A stretch of 56,946 nucleotides of DNA, from positions 1 through 56,946 of the forward strand of contig JAOAHO010000014.1 of NCBI GenBank assembly GCA_026415195.1, given 5' to 3'. Each line of letters opens with the position of its first letter. Position 1 is the first letter of the stretch. Both the position numbers and the translations under genes were made by a program. Below are positions 52,795 through 56,946 of this stretch, piece after piece. Under the pieces are notes generated by a model, which was not told where the DNA came from, searched no databases, and saw only the letters and a program-made list of their open reading frames with translations. The DNA comes from Bacteroidia bacterium (GTDB lineage Bacteria > Bacteroidota > Bacteroidia > B-17B0 > Aurantibacillaceae).

Positions 52795-54114
52795 ATGAGC
52801 ACATTAACAAAAGAAAATTACATCAAGTACAAAATCAAAGACATTTCATTGGCGGAATGGGGCAGAAAAGAAATCAAACTGGCCGAAGCTGAAATGCCCG
52901 GCCTAATGGCTTTACGCAAAAAATATGGCAAGGAAAAACCCCTAAAGGGGGCACGTATTGCCGGATGCCTTCACATGACCATACAAACAGCCGTCCTTAT
53001 TGAAACCCTGGTGGAACTGGGAGCTGAAGTAACATGGAGTTCATGTAATATTTTTTCAACACAAGACCATGCTGCCGCTGCCATTGCGGCCGCCGGAATT
53101 TCGGTATATGCATGGAAAGGAATGACCAGTGAAGAATTCGACTGGTGCATTGAACAAACCCTCTTCTTCGGTCCGGAGCGCAAGCCCTTAAACATGATTT
53201 TGGATGACGGAGGCGACCTGACCAACATGGTATTCGACAAATACCCCGAACTGACAAAAGATATCCGCGGCCTATCGGAAGAAACGACTACAGGCGTTCA
53301 CCGTCTTTATGAAAGAATGCGTAAAGGAACATTGCTCACCCCTGCCATCAATGTAAACGACAGTGTAACCAAATCAAAATTTGATAATAAATACGGTTGT
53401 CGTGAATCATTGGTCGATGCCATACGTCGTGCCACCGATCTCATGTTGGCAGGAAAAGTGGCCGTAGTGGCAGGTTATGGCGATGTAGGAAAAGGTTCAG
53501 CACAATCTTTATCCTCTCAGAACGTAAGAGGCATCGTAACAGAAATCGATCCTATTTGTGCCCTTCAGGCCGTGATGGACGGATATCAGGTGATGAAAAT
53601 GGATGATGCCGTTAAATATGCAGACATCATTGTTACTGCTACCGGCAACCGTGATATCGTGGTGGACAGGCATTTCAAAGCCATGAAGCATAACGCCGTA
53701 GTGTGCAATATCGGTCATTTCGACACGGAAATAGATATGGCATGGTTGAATAAAAACTACGGTCATACACGCGATACCATCAAACCCCAGGTTGATAAAT
53801 ACACCATCGACGGTAAAGATATCATCGTACTGGCAGAAGGCCGGCTGGTGAACTTGGGCTGTGCCACCGGACATCCCAGCTTTGTAATGAGTTGTTCCTT
53901 CACAAACCAAGTACTTGCACAAATTGAATTGTGGAATAATTACAAGAAATATGAAAAGAAGGTTTATACCCTTCCCAAACATCTGGACGAAATGGTTGCA
54001 CGCTTACATCTTGAGAAGATCGGTGCAGAACTTGATATACTAACCCCAGTACAGGCAGAATACATCGGAGTAAATGTGGAAGGCCCTTATAAGCCCGAAC
54101 ATTATCGTTATTAA
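52795..54114 (+). CDS. ahcY: Adenosylhomocysteinase
   Basis: A 439-residue NAD-containing enzyme that splits S-adenosylhomocysteine to adenosine and homocysteine, keeping SAM methylation going. [43 protein letters not shown] (NAD loop) and NCIGHFD-like [11 protein letters not shown] are present, and the C-terminal [10 protein letters not shown] is canonical. The window has at least four SAM methyltransferases that would make its substrate, but no direct operon link. A hairpin terminator follows. Confidence 0.97.
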   Translation: MSTLTKENYIKYKIKDISLAEWGRKEIKLAEAEMPGLMALRKKYGKEKPLKGARIAGCLHMTIQTAVLIETLVELGAEVTWSSCNIFSTQDHAAAAIAAAGISVYAWKGMTSEEFDWCIEQTLFFGPERKPLNMILDDGGDLTNMVFDKYPELTKDIRGLSEETTTGVHRLYERMRKGTLLTPAINVNDSVTKSKFDNKYGCRESLVDAIRRATDLMLAGKVAVVAGYGDVGKGSAQSLSSQNVRGIVTEIDPICALQAVMDGYQVMKMDDAVKYADIIVTATGNRDIVVDRHFKAMKHNAVVCNIGHFDTEIDMAWLNKNYGHTRDTIKPQVDKYTIDGKDIIVLAEGRLVNLGCATGHPSFVMSCSFTNQVLAQIELWNNYKKYEKKVYTLPKHLDEMVARLHLEKIGAELDILTPVQAEYIGVNVEGPYKPEHYRY

Positions 54115-54141
54115 TGTTTTTAAGAAATATTGAACAAAACA

Positions 54142-54167
54142 AAAAACCCCGCAAAAGCGGGGTTTTT
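54142..54167. terminator. Bidirectional terminator between ahcY and the adhesin gene
   Basis: Perfect 11-bp stem AAAAACCCCGC / GCGGGGTTTTT (54142-54152, 54157-54167) with an AAAA loop. The T run on one side and A run on the other allow it to stop both convergent transcripts. Confidence 0.9.
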
Positions 54168-54187
54168 CATTTTATGGATTATCTTAT

Positions 54188-56946
54188 TTAACGCACTAAA
54201 GTAACGTTGCCTTTTTTCTCGAAGGGTTTGTCATCTTTTCCTTTTGCTTTTATTACATAGAAATAAACCCCTGCCGCACAATCTTTTCCTTGTAAATTTT
54301 TTCCATCCCAGGCAAAATTACCCGATTTGCTTTCGGTTTCATATACCTTGTTGCCCCAACGATCGAATATAACAACATTAACTTCTGATAAATTAGTAGC
54401 TACCAAACGGAATACATCATTTACACCGTCTTTATTGGGAGAAAAGATATTTGGAACTTCAAGCTGAGAAGGCATATCCACTTTGATGGTTTTCACTACC
54501 GTATCTATACATGCACCTTTTTTTACAACCAAAACAACTGTATAAATTCCCGGAGCATTATATACAGCTGATCCGTTTTGGGTTTGAGTGTATGATGCTG
54601 AAGTACCGTTTCCGTAATACCAGGTAGATTGAATATTCAGGTTGCCCAAACTGGTGGAACTGTTATTGATGAAATTAACTTGAAGCGGAGCAAATCCTTC
54701 CGGAGGTTCCGGAGTAAAATTGGCCGTAATGGTTCCATTAACTACGGTGTATGTAATTTGAGAAATACAACCATTAACCGTATTGGTAACGATGAACCTG
54801 TATAATCCGGGATAATTTGTAGTGATGACTGAACTTGTGAGGTTGGGCGTTACGGTTGCACCATAAGGCGGAATCCAGGAATACGTCATTCCTGAAGTTG
54901 GGCTAATAATAGATGGAAGGATCTGAACCGTTGGATTATTATTACATTCAAGTATGAATGCTTGCTTGGGGTCAAGTGTGGGTGGTGTTATGTCTTGAAC
55001 CACCGTATATGTCCTTACAACTGAACAACCATTAATTTGAGAAGTAGCAATACAGGTGTGTACGCCCGGGATGCTGGTATTCAAGATGCTGGTGCATATC
55101 TGTGTAGGATTGGATATGGGTTGTAGCCAACAATAAGTGGTGACCAGCGCTGCATTTAAAGTATGGGCATTGGAAGCATTGGAAAGAACAATGTCAGGGT
55201 CTTTACAGGTGAGTCTTTGCGGCGAAACGGTCAGGTTGACCACGGGCAGCCGGATATCCTGAAGAATTTGAACAGTTTTGGTGCTTCGGCACATGTTGTT
55301 CGGATCCAAAGCACCGACAGTAAAAATTCCTGCAGAGGTAATTTGTGAAGTAGCATTTGAAACAGAAGAATTAATATACACCGTGTAACTTGGTTGTGGC
55401 CAAACAGAAGCACCTGTAGCTCCCGGTATTGTCCAGGTAATTTGGGCATTGGTATTGGTGCTTACACCCGTCAGGACCATGCTGGGGCTGAAGCACGTTA
55501 ATAGTGAGTTGGTTTGAATATGGTTAATGACGGGAGCAATGGTATTTTGGATAATGCTGATTTGTTGGGAACCGATGCACTGATTGGTAATATCTTGTAC
55601 CCAAACGGTATAAGTTCCCGGAACAGTGAGATTAGTAAAGTTGTTGGTGCTTCCAAAAACTGGGGCAGAGGTTGAACCCGGCGGTGATAATGCGTATAGC
55701 ACTCCTACATTATTGGTAGGACTGGTTACTACTGTAGTGATTTGCATGGATGTTACGCTTGTACTTGCGCAACCGATGGTAAAATTGGTGGGGCTAACAA
55801 CCGTGAACTGTGGCATACCAATAGAAGTATTGGCTTGAACGGTGAAAGAGGAACTGCATCCGGTAAGATTATTTGTTGCGGTAAATACATATTGTCCGGG
55901 AGAACCGGGATAATAAATATTGATCGAACCCTGCGATTGACCTACAGGCACTAAATTGCCGCCTTGATTAAAATACCATTGAGTGGTAACATTTACCGAC
56001 TGACTTGTTGTTCCGGTAAATGTAACTGCTGAAGTCGTACTACAATTGACAGTAACCACCGTTGGGTTCACTGAAACTGAAGGGGCTGTAAAATTTTGAA
56101 AAATCTGAAAAGTTTGTGATGCTGTACAGCCCGTTGAACTTGTACCAATTACGTTTCCGACACAAGGTGCCGTGAAAGTGGCTGATGAACCGGTTAAAGT
56201 TCCGGAACATCCTGTCCAGGTATAAGAGAGGGGCACTCCGTTAGTAACACTGGTATTCATCACCACCTGGGGATTATTGCAGGTAATGGTATAATTATTG
56301 GCAGGATTGAAAACCGTAAAAGATGCCGGTGCCTGGATGGGGCCCACGGTAAAATTGATGACAGATTTGCATCCTCCGGATGTGGTAACGGTTACGGAAT
56401 TTGGACCGGGCTGTAAGCCGGTAGCAGTCATACTGTTCACCGGATTGTAATTTTGAGGAGGAGGGTTCCAGTTTAAAGTATAATTTCCGGGAGGGTTAAT
56501 ATTAATATTCAGGTTAACACTGTTTGAGGGATTGGCACAAGTGCTGTTAACTAATTGAGGGCTGGCTGTAGGCGCAGGAAATACGCTAACCGTAGAAACT
56601 CCCGTTGTGGTTTGAACAGCATTGGTTTGGGGATTGACTCCTGTAATGTAGGTGGTATAGCTGGTAGTAACGGAAGGGCTGACCACAAAGCTTCCGGTTG
56701 TATTCGTTTGCCCGCCGGGCTGAATGGAATAGGTGGGATTTAACAATCCGTTAAAATTCACGGGCGTAATGGTGGCCTGGCTTCCTGCACATATTGTGTA
56801 ATTGGGGTTACAATTGGGATTGCAAAGTAAGGAAGCGGTTCCGATTGATTGAAAACTCACCAAAGTATTAACTCCTGAAAAATTCGAAATACATATGATA
56901 AATTGTTGACAAGCATTTACTTGCAGCGGAGGTTCATAATTAGAAG
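54188..56946 (-). CDS. SprB-like adhesin with T9SS type B sorting domain (N-terminus outside window)
   Basis: At least 918 residues are encoded; the frame is open to the right edge, so a TTG start at 56863 is not the true start. The protein is rich in Thr, Asn, Ser, Pro and paired Cys, made of several immunoglobulin-like repeats of about 85-95 residues. Several repeat ends share a pattern such as RTYTVVQDITPPTLDP, KTVQILQDIRLPVVNL and QQISIIQNTIAPVINH. One PKD-like domain (ANFTPEPPEGFAPLQVNFIN) precedes the C-terminal gliding-motility-associated domain (VPNIFSPNKDGVNDVF...WDGKNLQGKDCAAGVYFYVIKA), a type B T9SS sorting signal. Predicted as a cell-surface adhesin. Confidence 0.85.
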   Translation of the reverse strand, partial: SNYEPPLQVNACQQFIICISNFSGVNTLVSFQSIGTASLLCNPNCNPNYTICAGSQATITPVNFNGLLNPTYSIQPGGQTNTTGSFVVSPSVTTSYTTYITGVNPQTNAVQTTTGVSTVSVFPAPTASPQLVNSTCANPSNSVNLNININPPGNYTLNWNPPPQNYNPVNSMTATGLQPGPNSVTVTTSGGCKSVINFTVGPIQAPASFTVFNPANNYTITCNNPQVVMNTSVTNGVPLSYTWTGCSGTLTGSSATFTAPCVGNVIGTSSTGCTASQTFQIFQNFTAPSVSVNPTVVTVNCSTTSAVTFTGTTSQSVNVTTQWYFNQGGNLVPVGQSQGSINIYYPGSPGQYVFTATNNLTGCSSSFTVQANTSIGMPQFTVVSPTNFTIGCASTSVTSMQITTVVTSPTNNVGVLYALSPPGSTSAPVFGSTNNFTNLTVPGTYTVWVQDITNQCIGSQQISIIQNTIAPVINHIQTNSLLTCFSPSMVLTGVSTNTNAQITWTIPGATGASVWPQPSYTVYINSSVSNATSQITSAGIFTVGALDPNNMCRSTKTVQILQDIRLPVVNLTVSPQRLTCKDPDIVLSNASNAHTLNAALVTTYCWLQPISNPTQICTSILNTSIPGVHTCIATSQINGCSVVRTYTVVQDITPPTLDPKQAFILECNNNPTVQILPSIISPTSGMTYSWIPPYGATVTPNLTSSVITTNYPGLYRFIVTNTVNGCISQITYTVVNGTITANFTPEPPEGFAPLQVNFINNSSTSLGNLNIQSTWYYGNGTSASYTQTQNGSAVYNAPGIYTVVLVVKKGACIDTVVKTIKVDMPSQLEVPNIFSPNKDGVNDVFRLVATNLSEVNVVIFDRWGNKVYETESKSGNFAWDGKNLQGKDCAAGVYFYVIKAKGKDDKPFEKKGNVTLVR

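Noticed and set aside
54188-56946. Repeats in the adhesin gene as DNA repeats or a CRISPR array
   Set aside because: Similarity is at protein level only (immunoglobulin-like repeats); DNA units are diverged and no constant repeat-spacer period is seen.
1-56946. tRNA, rRNA, riboswitch or CRISPR features
   Set aside because: I looked for tRNA T-loop and cloverleaf patterns, SAM- or cobalamin-type leaders before ahcY and elsewhere, and repeat arrays, and saw none. A covariance-model search could still find what I missed.

Overview
The window is a stretch of Bacteroidota chromosome. Three things point there. Several start codons are preceded by the phylum's TAnnTTTG promoter element. Two secreted proteins end in type IX secretion (T9SS) sorting domains. 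Many genes belong to families typical of the phylum (DUF6089/PorG-like, LPP20-like lipoproteins, split transketolase, a GGGP-synthase homologue beside a phosphopantetheinyl transferase and ahcY). T9SS-sorted proteins, tyrosine catabolism through homogentisate and an oxygen-dependent tRNA hydroxylase suggest an aerobic, possibly gliding, free-living bacterium. I cannot place it below phylum or class. I saw no rRNA, tRNA, CRISPR array or prophage.

Layout. 1-418: the 3' end of an IS630-type transposase gene cut by the window edge. 699-5536: housekeeping (deacetylase, N-terminal half of transketolase, ychF, parE). 5640-8995: three co-oriented envelope genes (LPP20-like lipoprotein, TPR lipoprotein, secreted LPP20-like protein). 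9075-14230: a stress/redox-looking block with a ligand-less Rieske-like lipoprotein, a divergent promoter pair around a TGAC-N4-GTCA palindrome, DoxX, Usp-like and small proteins, and a PAS histidine kinase overlapping a receiver-Crp/Fnr fusion. 14410-18145: a lipoprotein, then an ECF sigma / membrane anti-sigma-like / Spy-like / outer-membrane protein operon. 18168-19492: a Dph6-type ATPase fused to a Cys-rich domain with no ordinary start codon, plus an acyl-CoA thioesterase.

19495-28883 is one tightly coupled minus-strand surface-polysaccharide operon: Wzm/Wzt-like ABC exporter, five glycosyltransferases, two FkbM methyltransferases and one other methyltransferase. The only two runs of eight G/C that I found in the window both lie inside this operon. 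28938-30137 is a T9SS-sorted cutinase/PETase-like hydrolase. 30285-35826 holds recR, tilS, a YbbR-like gene, yajC, a DUF1573 gene and a PorG-like gene. 35879-39742 ends with a TMTC-like protein carrying an insert of four EF-hand loops. 39815-43285 is a very large sensor kinase. 43402-47816 holds mdh and a trhO-hmgA-hpd operon. 47913-50826 is an SDR threonine dehydrogenase and two tandem MORN-like paralogues. 50835-54114 holds ThiE-like, GGGPS-like and PPTase genes divergent from ahcY. 54188 to the right edge is a large SprB-like T9SS adhesin, truncated at its N-terminus by the window.

How it fits together: most genes serve the cell envelope (export and modification of surface glycans, T9SS secretion, lipoproteins, envelope-stress sigma control), interspersed with core metabolism. 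The points most worth a second look are the EF-hand TMTC protein, the homopolymer tracts in the glycan operon, the Rieske-like protein without ligands, the CRP-like operator between divergent promoters, hairpin terminators abutting start codons, and the Dph6 fusion lacking a normal start.
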